NCBI RefSeq assembly: GCF_001050515.1 | Contig: NZ_CAHS01000015.1 | Span: forward strand, 310,001 to 374,000 | Reading direction: 5' to 3' | Length of the DNA stretch: 64,000 nt | From: Erwinia piriflorinigrans CFBP 5888 | GTDB lineage: Bacteria; Pseudomonadota; Gammaproteobacteria; Enterobacterales; Enterobacteriaceae | In this document: positions 8,310-18,574 of the stretch, piece after piece | Numbering within the stretch: the first letter of the stretch is position 1 | How the letters are laid out: every line of letters starts with the position of its first letter | Program-made: the position numbers and the translations under genes | The notes under the pieces: generated by a model | Databases searched by the model: none | What the model was told of the DNA's origin: nothing | What the model saw: the letters and a program-made list of their open reading frames with translations, nothing else

Positions 8310-11003
8310 ATGACCGTAACGAATGTTGCTGAACTCAACGCGCTGGTTGAACGGGTTAAAAAAGCCCAGCGCACTTACGCCAGCTTTACCCAAGAGCAGG
8401 TCGACAAAATTTTTCGCTCGGCGGCACTGGCAGCAGCCGATGCCCGTATTCCGCTGGCTAAAATGGCGGTTGCTGAATCAGGCATGGGTATCGTTGAGGA
8501 TAAAGTGATTAAAAACCATTTCGCCTCGGAATATATCTATAATGCGTACAAAGATGAAAAAACCTGCGGCATCCTGGAAAGTGATGACACCTTCGGTACT
8601 ATCACCATTGCGGAACCGGTTGGCCTTATCTGCGCTATCGTCCCCACCACTAACCCCACCTCAACGGCTATTTTTAAAGCGCTGATCGCCCTGAAAACTC
8701 GTAACGCGGTTATCTTCTCGCCTCACCCACGCGCGAAAGATGCCACTAATCAGGCGGCGAGCATTGTGCTACAGGCAGCCATTGCCGCCGGGGCACCCGC
8801 AGATATTATTAGCTGGATTGACCAGCCTTCCGTTGAGCTGTCGAACCAACTGATGCACCATCCGGATATTAATCTGATCCTTGCCACCGGCGGGCCAGGC
8901 ATGGTCAAAGCGGCATACAGTTCAGGGAAGCCTGCCATCGGCGTTGGGGCAGGTAACACGCCGGTGGTCATTGATGAGTACGCGGATATTAAGCGCGCCG
9001 TGGCCTCTATCCTGATGTCGAAAACCTTTGATAACGGCGTGATCTGTGCTTCAGAGCAGTCGGTGATTATTGTGGAAAGCATCTATGACGCGGTACGTGA
9101 ACGTTTCGCCACTCACGGTGGCTATGTGCTGCAAGGCAGAGAATTGCAGTCGGTACAGGAGATCATCCTGAAAAATGGTGCATTAAATGCCGCTATTGTC
9201 GGCCAACCAGCGGTAAAAATTGCCGAACTGGCCGGGATTGACGTCCCCGCGAGCACAAAAATTCTGATTGGTGAAGTGCAACAGACTGATGAGTCAGAGC
9301 CTTTTGCTCACGAAAAACTGTCACCCATGCTGGCGATGTATCGGGCAAAAGATTTCTCCGACGCGCTGGTTAAAGCGGAAAAGCTGGTGGCAATGGGCGG
9401 TATTGGCCATACATCCTGCCTTTATACCGACCAGGATAATCAGCCGGATCGTGTGCATGCCTTCGGTGGCAGAATGAAAACCGCACGTATTCTGATCAAC
9501 ACGCCGGCATCCCAAGGCGGGATTGGCGATCTGTATAACTTTAAACTCGCGCCCTCGCTAACTCTCGGCTGCGGCTCCTGGGGGGGGAATTCAATTTCAG
9601 AGAATGTCGGTCCCAAACACCTTATCAACAAGAAAACCGTCGCCAAACGAGCAGAAAATATGTTGTGGCATAAACTTCCTAAGTCAATCTACTTCCGTCG
9701 AGGCTCATTGCCCATTGCACTGGAAGAGGTCGCCGATGACGGTGCAAAACGTGCGTTTATCGTCACTGACCGTTTCTTATTTAATCAGGGCTATGCTGAA
9801 CAGATTATTAAGGTGCTCAAAGCCCGTGGGGTGGAAACAGCAGTGTTTTCCGAGGTGGCCGCCGACCCGACACTGAGCATCGTGCGTAAGGGCGCAGAAC
9901 AGATGCACTCTTTTAAGCCCGACGTTATTATCGCGCTGGGCGGTGGTTCACCGATGGATGCGGCAAAAATCATGTGGGTGCTATACGAACATCCCGAAAC
10001 CCACTTCGCCGACCTGGCGCTGCGTTTTATGGATATCCGCAAACGCATCTACCGCTTCCCGAAGATGGGCGTAAAAGCGAAGCTGATTGCCGTCACCACC
10101 ACCTCGGGTACCGGTTCTGAAGTCACGCCGTTCGCCGTCGTCACCGATGACGCGACCGGGCAGAAATATCCGCTGGCAGACTATGCTCTGACGCCTGATA
10201 TGGCCATTGTTGATGCCAATCTGGTGATGGATATGCCAAAATCCCTCTGCGCCTTCGGGGGACTGGACGCCGTTACCCATGCGCTGGAGGCTTATGTTTC
10301 CGTACTGGCTAATGAATATTCGGACGGCCAGGCGCTACAGGCGTTGAAGCTGCTACAGGAGAACCTCCCGGCCAGCTATCACCAGGGGGCCAAAAACCCG
10401 CTGGCGCGTGAGCGGGTGCATAATGCCGCCACCATTGCCGGCATCGCCTTTGCCAATGCTTTCCTCGGCGTATGTCACTCAATGGCGCATAAACTCGGAT
10501 CGGAGTTTCATCTGCCGCACGGTCTGGCCAACGCGCTGCTAATATGTAACGTGATCCGCTATAACGCCAATGATAATCCCACTAAGCAGACCGCTTTCAG
10601 CCAGTATGATCGCCCACAGGCGCGCCGCCGCTATGCAGAAATTGCTGACCATCTGCATCTGAGTGCACCATCGGATCGAACCGCGCAGAAAATTGAAAAA
10701 CTGCTGGCGTGGCTGGATAACCTAAAAACCGAGCTCGGCATTCCGGCATCCATTCGTGAAGCGGGCGTACAGGAAGCTGATTTCCTGGCAAAAGTCGACA
10801 AGCTGACCGAAGATGCTCTTGATGATCAGTGCACCGGAGCGAATCCCCGTTTCCCATTGATTGCCGAGCTGAAGCAGGTCTTACTGGACAGTTTCTATGG
10901 TCGCAAATTTTGCGAAAATCGGGATAATCCAACCGGGGGCGTCACGCCGCAGATTGCTGTAAAAAAAGTGGATAAAAAGCTGAAAGGATTGAGTCAGGCA
11001 TGA
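8310..11003 (+). CDS. adhE: Bifunctional acetaldehyde-CoA/alcohol dehydrogenase AdhE
   Basis: It converts acetyl-CoA to acetaldehyde and then ethanol with NADH, regenerating NAD in fermentation. The cytoplasmic enzyme forms spirosome filaments. The N-terminal aldehyde dehydrogenase half has the catalytic cysteine in VICASEQ (about residue 246). The C-terminal iron-type alcohol dehydrogenase half has metal ligands in GGLDAVTHA and in CHSMAHKLG...LPHG. The ATG at 8310 is chosen because AGGAG sits 6 nt upstream and the protein then begins MTVTNVAELN, like E. coli MAVTNVAELN. This gives 897 aa against 891 in E. coli; only the C-terminal tail diverges. A hairpin follows the gene. Confidence 0.98.
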   Translation: MTVTNVAELNALVERVKKAQRTYASFTQEQVDKIFRSAALAAADARIPLAKMAVAESGMGIVEDKVIKNHFASEYIYNAYKDEKTCGILESDDTFGTITIAEPVGLICAIVPTTNPTSTAIFKALIALKTRNAVIFSPHPRAKDATNQAASIVLQAAIAAGAPADIISWIDQPSVELSNQLMHHPDINLILATGGPGMVKAAYSSGKPAIGVGAGNTPVVIDEYADIKRAVASILMSKTFDNGVICASEQSVIIVESIYDAVRERFATHGGYVLQGRELQSVQEIILKNGALNAAIVGQPAVKIAELAGIDVPASTKILIGEVQQTDESEPFAHEKLSPMLAMYRAKDFSDALVKAEKLVAMGGIGHTSCLYTDQDNQPDRVHAFGGRMKTARILINTPASQGGIGDLYNFKLAPSLTLGCGSWGGNSISENVGPKHLINKKTVAKRAENMLWHKLPKSIYFRRGSLPIALEEVADDGAKRAFIVTDRFLFNQGYAEQIIKVLKARGVETAVFSEVAADPTLSIVRKGAEQMHSFKPDVIIALGGGSPMDAAKIMWVLYEHPETHFADLALRFMDIRKRIYRFPKMGVKAKLIAVTTTSGTGSEVTPFAVVTDDATGQKYPLADYALTPDMAIVDANLVMDMPKSLCAFGGLDAVTHALEAYVSVLANEYSDGQALQALKLLQENLPASYHQGAKNPLARERVHNAATIAGIAFANAFLGVCHSMAHKLGSEFHLPHGLANALLICNVIRYNANDNPTKQTAFSQYDRPQARRRYAEIADHLHLSAPSDRTAQKIEKLLAWLDNLKTELGIPASIREAGVQEADFLAKVDKLTEDALDDQCTGANPRFPLIAELKQVLLDSFYGRKFCENRDNPTGGVTPQIAVKKVDKKLKGLSQA

Positions 11004-11012
11004 CCCGATAAA

Positions 11013-11037
11013 ACTCGCAGCCAACTGCGCTGCGGGT
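11013..11037 (+). terminator. Stem-loop after adhE
   Basis: A 9-bp stem with one G-T pair (11013-11021 with 11029-11037) begins about 10 bp after the adhE stop. The following sequence GATTTCAATC is only weakly T-rich, so termination efficiency is uncertain. Confidence 0.5.
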
Positions 11038-11545
11038 GATTTCAATCGGACTAATAAACAAAGTGCCGTTTCAGCTTAACCAATACTTCCCCCTCCCGCA
11101 CTTTATTGGCTTGCCAACAGGCCCAACCCACCGGGCCTGCATCTCTTTAAACCTCGGAAATACTCAGCTGGCCTCGCCACTTCGTTATACTCGAGGTAAC
11201 AAACCTTAAATGAGTGACACATCAGGATGACATAGCTGTTATGCCCCTTACAGGCTAAAGTCATTGGCGGAGATTTAATAATGCCGTGAAGGTAACAAGC
11301 TGCGAAAACCGTTTTTTTAAGGGTAATCTGAATGCCGAAAAGATAACAATGCTCCCTCTCATCATGGCAGGGAGCATTATTCAAATGGCAAGGAAGGCTA
11401 ACAGAACAACCGTCACGTACAGCGTCAAATCAGATAATTTTCGCCATAGGAGGTATTTCTTCAAAAAAAAAAGTAAGTAATACTTATGGACACTTTAGCT
11501 TTGAAAGCCAGTTAACTGGCGCAAATAAAAAGATACGTTTCAATT
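11038..11545. other. Non-coding stretch between adhE and tdk
   Basis: About 500 bp contain no ORF with convincing coding character. The 93-codon minus-strand ORF at 11103-11384 and a 64-codon plus-strand ORF overlap each other and look random. I see no RNA gene or repeat here. Confidence 0.5.
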
Positions 11546-12163
11546 TTATCCAGGGTGCTGATTGCCATAAATAGCCTGTAGAGAACCTGTTGCCATCGCT
11601 TCTGTGTAATGTTTGCGGCAAACGGAAACATAACGCTCATTACCGCCAATTTGCACCTGCTCACCCTCTTTGAACGGCTTACCATGTTGATCAACACGTA
11701 GAACCATACTCGCCTTTCTGCCGCAATGGCAGATCGTTTTTAATTCAACGAGCTTATCAGACCATGCTAATAAATACTGACTCCCGGTAAATAACTCGCC
11801 GCGAAAATCTGTACGCAACCCATAGCAAAGTACAGGTATATCCAATATATCAACAACTTCGGATAATGATTTAACCTGTTCACGCGTCAGAAACTGACTC
11901 TCATCCACCAGTACGCAGTGGACCGATGCCCGTTGATGTTCCATGTTAATCTCATCAAATAGTGACGTACTGCTATTATATAACGTCGCAGGGGATGAAA
12001 GGCCTATACGCGAGCTCACTTTAGCTGCGCCGAAACGATTGTCGATTTCGGCGGTATACACTAACGTTCTCATCCCACGTTCATGGTAATTATAGGAAGA
12101 TTGTAACAAAGCTGTCGATTTCCCGGCATTCATTGCCGAGTAATAGAAATAAAGCTGAGCCAT
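11546..12163 (-). CDS. tdk: Thymidine kinase
   Basis: It phosphorylates thymidine to dTMP with ATP in the pyrimidine salvage pathway. The 205-aa length is that of E. coli type II (tetrameric) thymidine kinase. The P-loop SAMNAGKST is at residues 9-17, and the DESQFL motif (about residue 88) contains the catalytic glutamate region. Zinc-binding cysteines are in ICHCG and VCRKH. It lies divergent from hns, as in E. coli, and the roughly 350-bp gap holds both promoters. Confidence 0.97.
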   Translation of the reverse strand: MAQLYFYYSAMNAGKSTALLQSSYNYHERGMRTLVYTAEIDNRFGAAKVSSRIGLSSPATLYNSSTSLFDEINMEHQRASVHCVLVDESQFLTREQVKSLSEVVDILDIPVLCYGLRTDFRGELFTGSQYLLAWSDKLVELKTICHCGRKASMVLRVDQHGKPFKEGEQVQIGGNERYVSVCRKHYTEAMATGSLQAIYGNQHPG

Positions 12164-12510
12164 CGGCCCTTACTCCCAGTTCACTAAAGATGGCAGAAGT
12201 ATATCATAATCCATCTAATGGAACGGCCCCGCGCAGGCCAAAGAAGGGAGAGAGATGTAGAGCTGCAAGCACATCGGTGAAACTTTTTACGATTAATAAA
12301 TGCTATATCTGCCTCATGCCGGGGATAGCAAGTCCACCCCACTCCGCATTATTAATCACACCGACCTATTTTGACCGACACTTTTACCATTCTGTTAACC
12401 CATTATTAGCTTCAACGGACTTATGACAAAATTAACTATTGCAGTTCCCAACCACCAACACTATTATTAGGCAGAATCATCCCTATCAATATAATTTAGA
12501 GAATCGGACT
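12164..12510. promoter_or_regulatory. Divergent tdk/hns control region
   Basis: These 347 bp separate two diverging genes and must carry both promoters. The half near hns is AT-rich (for example 12340-12500), which fits H-NS autoregulation known in E. coli. No hexamers could be assigned with certainty. Confidence 0.45.
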
Positions 12511-12918
12511 ATGAGCGAAGCACTTAAAATTCTGAACAACATCCGTACACTGCGTGCGCAGGCAAGAGAATGTACGTTGGAAACTCTTGAAGAGATGCTG
12601 GAAAAACTGGAAGTGGTAGTCAATGAACGCCGCGAAGAAGAAAGCCAGGTACAGGCAGAAGTTGAAGAGCGTACACGTAAACTTCAGCAGTACCGTGATA
12701 TGCTGATTGCAGATGGCATTGATCCTAACGAATTACTTTCTACTCTTGCTGCGGCAAAAGCACCGGGTAAAGCTAAACGTGCCGCTCGTCCGGCTAAGTA
12801 TTCTTATATCGATGAGAATGGCGAAAACAAAACCTGGACTGGTCAGGGCCGTACTCCAGCCGTGATTAAAGCTGCTATCGAAGAGAAAGGTAAAAAGCTG
12901 GAAGACTTCCTGCTGTAA
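12511..12918 (+). CDS. hns: Nucleoid-associated silencer H-NS
   Basis: H-NS binds and bridges AT-rich DNA and silences acquired genes. The 135-aa protein has an N-terminal coiled-coil oligomerisation region (about residues 1-65), a linker rich in Ala and Lys, and the C-terminal DNA-binding domain with the AT-hook-like motif TGQGRTP (about residues 110-116). The upstream in-frame ATG at 12439 is rejected because known H-NS proteins begin [10 protein letters not shown], which is the ATG at 12511. A strong bidirectional terminator follows. Confidence 0.98.
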   Translation: MSEALKILNNIRTLRAQARECTLETLEEMLEKLEVVVNERREEESQVQAEVEERTRKLQQYRDMLIADGIDPNELLSTLAAAKAPGKAKRAARPAKYSYIDENGENKTWTGQGRTPAVIKAAIEEKGKKLEDFLL

Positions 12919-12995
12919 TTTTACTCAAAGTCCCTTTCTGGCAGTTTAGATATTAACCTTTTGCTGCGATAACTTTAGTCGCTGCCACCAGGTAT

Positions 12996-13027
12996 AAAAA
13001 AGGAAGCCCGCAGGGCTTCCTTTTTTT
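12996..13027. terminator. Bidirectional terminator between hns and the epimerase gene
   Basis: An 8-bp stem (13002-13009 with 13013-13020, loop GCA) is flanked by an A-run on the left and seven T on the right. It can therefore end transcripts from both convergent genes. This is a classic intrinsic terminator. Confidence 0.92.
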
Positions 13028-13044
13028 GAAATGAATTTTTTGAT

Positions 13045-14052
13045 TTACCTCTGATAAAACTCTTTATACCAGGCCACAAAACGCGCAACGCCCTCTTCGA
13101 CGGAAGTTTGCGGTTTAAAACCGATGACCTCATACAAAGAGCGTGTATCTGCGCTGGTTTCGGCCACGTCACCGGATTGCATCGGTAGCATATTCTTGTC
13201 CGCTACTATCCCCAATGCCCCTTCTAACGCTTCAATATAAGCCATTAGCGTGACAGGCTGACTGTTACCGATATTATAAACCCGATAAGGCGCGGAGCTG
13301 GCAGCCGGGCTACCTTTTTCAACCGTCCACTCTTTATCAGGCTGCGGTATCACATCTTGCAAACGAATAATGGATTCAACAATATCGTCGATATAGGTAA
13401 AGTCGCGCCGCATCTGACCGTGGTTATATACGTCTATTTTTTCACCGGCAATCATCGCACGGGTGAATTTAAATAACGCCATATCCGGACGCCCCCACGG
13501 ACCATAAACGGTGAAGAAACGCAAACCGGTAGTCGGGATCCCATACAGGTGAGAATAGCTATGAGACATGAGTTCATTGGCTTTCTTCGTTGCCGCATAC
13601 AGAGAGACCGGATGATCGACGGAGTCATCCGTGGAGAATGGCATTTTGCGATTGAGACCATATACGGAGCTGGATGAGGCATATAGCAGGTGCTCTACCT
13701 GATTGTGGCGGCAACCTTCAAGGATATTAAGATGGCCCACCAAGTTAGCGTCAGCATAAGCCAAAGGGTTTTCCAACGAATAACGCACGCCGGCCTGTCC
13801 ACCAAGATGTATGACGCGTTGAAAGCGGTGGCAGCGAAATATCTCTGCCATACCTTCCCTGTCGGCAAGATCACCTTTGATAAAAGTAAAACCGGAGTGT
13901 TCAGCGATAAGCGCCAGGCGGGACGTTTTAAGATTAACATCATAATAGTCATTCAGGTTGTCGAGCCCGACAACCTGGTGACCGGCGTTTAGCAGGCTTT
14001 GGGTGACATGGAAGCCAATAAAGCCCGCTGCGCCGGTGACCAGATATTTCAT
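13045..14052 (-). CDS. NAD-dependent UDP-glucuronate 4-epimerase family protein
   Basis: This 335-aa extended short-chain dehydrogenase has the N-terminal NAD motif TGAAGFIG (residues 6-13) and the catalytic YxxxK in SLYAATKKAN. Conserved C-terminal stretches (MQSGDVAETSADT, GFKPQTSVEEG) are typical of UDP-glucuronate/UDP-galacturonate 4-epimerases (Uge, LpsL, Cap1J type) and differ from GalE. It lies 14 bp downstream of ugd, which makes UDP-glucuronate, so it most likely turns that product into UDP-galacturonate for capsule, exopolysaccharide or LPS. Substrate specificity is inferred from family and context. E. coli K-12 has no gene here between galU and hns. Confidence 0.85.
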   Translation of the reverse strand: MKYLVTGAAGFIGFHVTQSLLNAGHQVVGLDNLNDYYDVNLKTSRLALIAEHSGFTFIKGDLADREGMAEIFRCHRFQRVIHLGGQAGVRYSLENPLAYADANLVGHLNILEGCRHNQVEHLLYASSSSVYGLNRKMPFSTDDSVDHPVSLYAATKKANELMSHSYSHLYGIPTTGLRFFTVYGPWGRPDMALFKFTRAMIAGEKIDVYNHGQMRRDFTYIDDIVESIIRLQDVIPQPDKEWTVEKGSPAASSAPYRVYNIGNSQPVTLMAYIEALEGALGIVADKNMLPMQSGDVAETSADTRSLYEVIGFKPQTSVEEGVARFVAWYKEFYQR

Positions 14053-14066
14053 ACTACCCTCATTAA

Positions 14067-15407
14067 TTATGCAATGTTCAAAGATGCTCCGCGGCCAATT
14101 GCATAATAAACAAAACCGCGCTTGCTGATCCTTTCTGGATCATACAGGTTACGACCATCAAAAATCACGGGTTCTTTGAGTGCGTTTTTAATTATGTCAA
14201 AATCAGGTGCGCGGAAGTTCTGCCACTCGGTGCAGATCACCAGTCCATCAGCCCCCTGTAACGCTGCTTCTTTGGTTCCCATCAGCTTCAGATCGCTACG
14301 GTGACCATAGACACGCTGCGCTTCGTCCATCGCTTCCGGATCGAAAGCCTGCACGGTGGCACCAGCTTGCCACAAGGCTTCCATCAATACCCGACTGGAA
14401 GCTTCACGCATATCATCGGTATTCGGCTTAAATGAAAGCCCCCATAAGGCAAACGTTTTGCCCCGCAGGTTTTCACCATAGTGACGTTTGATAAAGGTCG
14501 GCAGCTTGTGTTTTTGTGAATCGTTGACGTCTTCCACAGCCTGTAACAAGCGCGGCTGGTAGCCGATCTGTTCGGCGGTACGGATTAAGGCCTGCACATC
14601 TTTCGGGAAACAGGAGCCGCCGTAACCGCAGCCAGGATAGATAAATGAGTAACCGATGCGTGAATCAGAACCAATCCCCTGACGCACTTTTTCAACGTCG
14701 GCACCAAGACGCTCAGCCAGATTGGAGATTTCGTTCATAAAGCTGATTTTGGTCGCCAGCATACAGTTTGCTGCATACTTGGTGAGCTCGGCACTGCGGA
14801 TATCCATCAGGATCATTCGATCATGATTACGGTTAAACGGCTCGTACAATTCACGCAGCAGTTCGACCACATCATCATTATCTGTACCGATCACAATACG
14901 CTCTGGACGCATGCAGTCGCTGACTGCCGCACCCTCTTTCAGAAACTCCGGGTTGGAGACGACATCAAAACTTAACTTAACGCCGCGCCCTTGCAATGTC
15001 TCTTCCATCACCTGCCGTACACGATCGGCTGTTCCCACCGGAACGGTGGATTTATCAAGCACCACTTTATGGTCTTGCATATGTTGAGCGATGGTACGCG
15101 CCACGGCTGTTACATATTTCAAATCCGCAGAACCATCTTCATCCGGCGGTGTACCAACAGCAATAAACTGCATGACGCCGTGATTAACGCCCTCTTCAGC
15201 GTTGGTAGAGAACTTCAGACGACCGGCTTCATAGTTCTGCATAACCAGCGGCGTTAGCCCCGGTTCAAAAATTGGAATGATCCCTTTCTTCAGATTTTCG
15301 ACTTTATTTTCGTCGATATCGATGCAAAGCACGTCATGCCCAACTTCAGCCAGAACAGCAGCCTGAACCAGACCCACATAGCCGATACCAAATACGGTGA
15401 CTTTCAT
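14067..15407 (-). CDS. ugd: UDP-glucose 6-dehydrogenase
   Basis: It oxidises UDP-glucose to UDP-glucuronate using two NAD. The 446-aa protein has the Rossmann motif GIGYVGL (residues 7-13), the catalytic cysteine in [11 protein letters not shown] and the C-terminal UDP-binding domain. It sits between galU, which makes its substrate, and the epimerase gene, which uses its product; gaps of 26 and 14 bp imply one operon. The length (446 against 388 in E. coli K-12 Ugd) places it in the longer alphaproteobacterial/Pseudomonas-type Ugd group, which suggests it is not the simple orthologue of the K-12 gene beside the gnd cluster. Confidence 0.93.
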   Translation of the reverse strand: MKVTVFGIGYVGLVQAAVLAEVGHDVLCIDIDENKVENLKKGIIPIFEPGLTPLVMQNYEAGRLKFSTNAEEGVNHGVMQFIAVGTPPDEDGSADLKYVTAVARTIAQHMQDHKVVLDKSTVPVGTADRVRQVMEETLQGRGVKLSFDVVSNPEFLKEGAAVSDCMRPERIVIGTDNDDVVELLRELYEPFNRNHDRMILMDIRSAELTKYAANCMLATKISFMNEISNLAERLGADVEKVRQGIGSDSRIGYSFIYPGCGYGGSCFPKDVQALIRTAEQIGYQPRLLQAVEDVNDSQKHKLPTFIKRHYGENLRGKTFALWGLSFKPNTDDMREASSRVLMEALWQAGATVQAFDPEAMDEAQRVYGHRSDLKLMGTKEAALQGADGLVICTEWQNFRAPDFDIIKNALKEPVIFDGRNLYDPERISKRGFVYYAIGRGASLNIA

Positions 15408-15433
15408 TGAATTGTCCCGGTTAGAAATGAAAC

Positions 15434-16342
15434 TTACTTTTTAATACCCACGGTGCTTTCCAGCCAGGCTTTGAAATCGCTGCCCAGCGTCTCGTGACGC
15501 ACACCATATTCAACGAAAGCCTGCATATAGCCCAGCTTGTTACCACAGTCATGGCTTACGCCCTTCAGGTGATAAGCTTCCACTGTCTCTTTCTCCATCA
15601 GCATGGCGATAGAGTCGGTCAACTGAATTTCGTCACCCGCTCCCGGAGGCGTTTTCGCCAGCAGTGGCCAGATATCGGCAGACAGCACGTAGCGGCCGAC
15701 AACGGCAAGGTTAGAAGGCGCTTTATCCGCTTTAGGTTTTTCCACCACGCCCACCATAGGCGCACTGTCACCCGGGTTCAGCGTAGCGCCCTGGCAGTCA
15801 ACAACGCCGTAAGCGGTGACGTCGGCAACCGGTTCAACCATGATCTGGCTGTGACCTGTTTCATCGAAGCGTTTGATCATCTCTGCCAGGTTATCTTTCG
15901 ACAGATCGGATTCATATTCATCAAGGATCACGTCGGGCAGGATCACAGCGACCGGCTCATCACCAATCACTGGCCATGCACACATGACCGCATGGCCCAG
16001 ACCTTTAGCCAGCCCCTGACGAACCTGCATAATGGTCACGTGTGGCGGGCAGATAGACTGGATCTCTTCCAGCAGCTGACGCTTAACGCGTTTTTCCAGC
16101 ATGGCTTCCAGTTCGAAGCTGGTATCAAAGTGGTTTTCAATTGAGTTTTTAGAAGAGTGCGTAACCAGCACAATTTCGTGGATCCCCGCAGCAATACACT
16201 CGTTAACGACATACTGAATTAACGGCTTATCAACCAGCGGTAACATCTCTTTTGGAATTGCTTTTGTCGCAGGCAACATACGCGTTCCCAAACCAGCGAC
16301 CGGGATAACCGCTTTTTTTACTTTTGAGTTATAGGCAGACAT
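15434..16342 (-). CDS. galU: UTP-glucose-1-phosphate uridylyltransferase
   Basis: It makes UDP-glucose from UTP and glucose-1-phosphate, the entry point for galactose use, LPS core, trehalose and exopolysaccharide. The nucleotide-binding motif [17 protein letters not shown] follows the first strand, and the protein is nearly identical to E. coli GalU over its full length. The second of two adjacent ATGs (16342) gives 302 aa beginning [11 protein letters not shown], similar to E. coli MAAINTKVKKA. It is the first gene of the galU-ugd-epimerase group. Confidence 0.97.
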   Translation of the reverse strand: MSAYNSKVKKAVIPVAGLGTRMLPATKAIPKEMLPLVDKPLIQYVVNECIAAGIHEIVLVTHSSKNSIENHFDTSFELEAMLEKRVKRQLLEEIQSICPPHVTIMQVRQGLAKGLGHAVMCAWPVIGDEPVAVILPDVILDEYESDLSKDNLAEMIKRFDETGHSQIMVEPVADVTAYGVVDCQGATLNPGDSAPMVGVVEKPKADKAPSNLAVVGRYVLSADIWPLLAKTPPGAGDEIQLTDSIAMLMEKETVEAYHLKGVSHDCGNKLGYMQAFVEYGVRHETLGSDFKAWLESTVGIKK

Positions 16343-16491
16343 CAAAATACCTCTCTTTATAGGCCGTTCAAGTGCTTACTTGATATGTCGATTTAAAAAA
16401 CGAAGTGAGTATACCAGTTGAACCCACGCGGATTTATCCTGGTTAGGACAATTAATAGTAATTTAAGACTATTGCCCAATTTTAAAGGTAA

Positions 16492-16520
16492 TTACTGGCC
16501 CTGTCTGCGCAGGCCAGTAA
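16492..16520 (-). terminator. Hairpin between rssB and galU
   Basis: A perfect 9-bp inverted repeat (16492-16500 with 16512-16520) lies just downstream of the rssB stop. An A-run follows on the plus strand, so on the minus strand the T-run precedes the stem. It may be a weak rssB terminator or an mRNA-stability element. Confidence 0.4.
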
Positions 16521-16540
16521 AAAAAAAAAGAGAGGAGTGA

Positions 16541-17554
16541 TTACTTCGTAGACAACATCAGGCGCAAGCGCCCACCAGCGCCCCATACCTGACATTGCCA
16601 GGCATCGCCGCGCTGACTGATTTGATTAAAATGCGTGCTGCCAAGCGTCCCAAGTGGCACGCCGTTGCTAAGTTTGATCTGGTGGCTATGTATATTGAGC
16701 GTGGCATTTAAGCCTGCGGAAACCAGGATCAGGTTTTTTAGTCCCTGATGATAATAGCCAACCAGCAACGGAAACTGTCCGTGGAGGTTAGCCTGACGCA
16801 GCAGCAGATTGACCTGATTTAACAAGCCCCCCAACTCGGGTAAACGCTGCCCCTGCCCCGATAATTGTTCCTGAAGCAGGCCATTAAACAGCGCGCGCAG
16901 CAACAGTGCAGCGAGCACGCCATTATCACCTGCTCGAGTGACATCCAGACAATAGAAAGCCAGATCTTTATCAGAAAGCGCCGCAATATCCAGCACCAGT
17001 CCAGGCTGCTCGGCCATTGTCAGTTGGCGATAATTAATGCGGCAGTTGGCAATAGTTTGCTGAACCGGAGGCTGAAGCTGTTTGAGTAATTTGGCGGCAG
17101 CCTGCGGATCGTTAACCAGTGCGCCCCAGTCTTGAAAAAGCTGTTCATCCTCTTCCACTTTCGACGTGAACATGGAGGGATAAAGGCATTCAAATATCGC
17201 TTCCCGCAGCCGGGCAAGGTCTTTCACCGGCTTCAGGAGCACATCCTGCACGCCCAGGCGCAATACGTGAGCAATATCGGCCATGTTATCCGTTGCAGAA
17301 ATCACCAGGATCGGTACTGCGTTACCGGTACTGCGGATATGCTCAACCAGCTTAATGCCGTTCATACGCGGCATCGCCAGATCGCAGATCATCAGATCGG
17401 GAGCCTGACGTGACATGCACTGAATCGCATCTACACCATCGTCAGCGTGAGTCACCTGCGCACCCAGCTCAATGACAAAATTTTCCAGCAGGGAACGGAA
17501 AACGATCTCGTCCTCAACGATGAGAATATGTTTTCCTGTTAGTGGTTTTTCCAT
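16541..17554 (-). CDS. rssB: Response regulator RssB, adaptor for RpoS proteolysis
   Basis: RssB delivers the stationary-phase sigma factor RpoS to ClpXP. The N-terminal receiver domain has the acidic pair in VEDE, the phosphorylatable aspartate in MICDLAMPRMNG (D58 of the E. coli protein) and the lysine in LLKPVKD. The C-terminal half is the PP2C-like pseudophosphatase domain (GLVLDIAALSDKDLAFYCLDVT). The start at 17554 gives 337 aa, the E. coli length; five extra codons upstream are possible. In E. coli rssA precedes rssB, but no rssA is found here. Confidence 0.96.
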   Translation of the reverse strand: MEKPLTGKHILIVEDEIVFRSLLENFVIELGAQVTHADDGVDAIQCMSRQAPDLMICDLAMPRMNGIKLVEHIRSTGNAVPILVISATDNMADIAHVLRLGVQDVLLKPVKDLARLREAIFECLYPSMFTSKVEEDEQLFQDWGALVNDPQAAAKLLKQLQPPVQQTIANCRINYRQLTMAEQPGLVLDIAALSDKDLAFYCLDVTRAGDNGVLAALLLRALFNGLLQEQLSGQGQRLPELGGLLNQVNLLLRQANLHGQFPLLVGYYHQGLKNLILVSAGLNATLNIHSHQIKLSNGVPLGTLGSTHFNQISQRGDAWQCQVWGAGGRLRLMLSTK

Positions 17555-17654
17555 TCCTTCCCCCTGCATAAAAGATACCTCAATAGTGGCCTATAAACGG
17601 ACTTTACGCCTCTCAGCATGACGTTAAATTGCATGCTTTATCGACCCAATTTTA

Positions 17655-17816
17655 TTGTGTGTTATCCACCACCAGCGCCTGAGTCCAGACTCATCGTGGC
17701 TTGAAGGCGGGCCTGACCACCTGCGCAGAACCATCTTTTTACTGGCTGAGTTCTGGAACAATGAGGGGAAACAACACATTTTGAAGGAAGCGGAACGGGA
17801 TAGACGTGGTATCTGA
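17655..17816 (+). pseudogene. Possible short gene fragment between rssB and ychJ
   Basis: A 53-codon open frame (TTG at 17655 to TGA at 17814) ends in an amphipathic stretch containing LRRTIFLLAEFWNNEGKQ that looks like a real protein rather than random sequence. There is no ribosome-binding site, and two stops in a row follow. I do not recognise it. It occupies the place where E. coli has rssA but does not resemble RssA. It may be the remnant of an inserted gene. Confidence 0.2.
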
Positions 17817-18074
17817 TAGGTTTCCTGCTGCCGCAGGTCAACATGAACACTATTTGATCTCAGCACCCGCACTGGGGAAGCTGACGGTAGAACCCCAGCC
17901 ACGGCAACCTCCAGGAAACCGCCTTTGACGGCCACTTTCCTCTGCCTCCGCCCGATCTTAACCTGTATCATTGCATTCCGGTTCTGAGTTTAACGAACAA
18001 AATGGCATCACCAGACGTGCTCGGGTACCATGAAAACTGAATATAAAGCATTTTGTAAAACTTCCGGAGTCAAT

Positions 18075-18536
18075 GTGTCTGAATCTTGTCCGTGCGGTAG
18101 CGGATTGCAGTATAGCCTATGTTGCGAACCGTATCTAAGGGGAGACGCGTATCCTGATACGCCAGAAGCCTTAATGCGCTCACGTTACAGCGCCTACGTC
18201 CAACAGAATTCACGATATCTGATTGCCAGCTGGCACCCTTCCTGCAATGCGCAAAATTTTGCCGATAGTCTGGAAGAAAGCTTTGCCAACACACGCTGGC
18301 ACGGCCTCAGAGTCATATCCACTGAAATTATTCCTCAAGAAAATACAGGATACGTGACATTTTTCGCCCGTTTCTCTGAAAATCAGCAGGAAAGTTTTCT
18401 TCATGAACGTTCGCGCTTTCTTCATGAGGAGCAACGCTGGTATTATATTGACGGAACCTTTCCGCCAACGGGACGCAACGATCGGTGTCCTTGCGGCTCC
18501 GGAAAAAAATATAAGAAATGCTGTGGTCAGAATTGA
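18075..18536 (+). CDS. ychJ: SEC-C motif protein YchJ (UPF0225)
   Basis: This 153-aa protein has metal-binding SEC-C motifs at both ends: [13 protein letters not shown] near the N-terminus and [13 protein letters not shown] at the C-terminus. Between them is the YchJ core (MRSRYSAYV). The function is unknown. The GTG at 18075 is preferred over the ATG at 18030 because GGAG lies 5 nt upstream and the product then aligns with E. coli YchJ (MSQLCPCGS). It precedes purU, as in E. coli, with a 38-bp gap that suggests co-transcription. Confidence 0.9.
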   Translation: MSESCPCGSGLQYSLCCEPYLRGDAYPDTPEALMRSRYSAYVQQNSRYLIASWHPSCNAQNFADSLEESFANTRWHGLRVISTEIIPQENTGYVTFFARFSENQQESFLHERSRFLHEEQRWYYIDGTFPPTGRNDRCPCGSGKKYKKCCGQN

Positions 18537-18574
18537 CCCTGATTTCCCTTTGTATCGACAGGATCACCATCGCA

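Noticed and set aside
11103-11480. Overlapping ORFs between adhE and tdk
   Set aside because: Short, overlapping on opposite strands, with no ribosome-binding site or recognisable protein.
17624-17971. 115-codon minus-strand ORF between rssB and ychJ
   Set aside because: Its composition is unnatural (many Ser, Arg and Trp runs), it has no ribosome-binding site, and the opposite strand carries a more protein-like frame.
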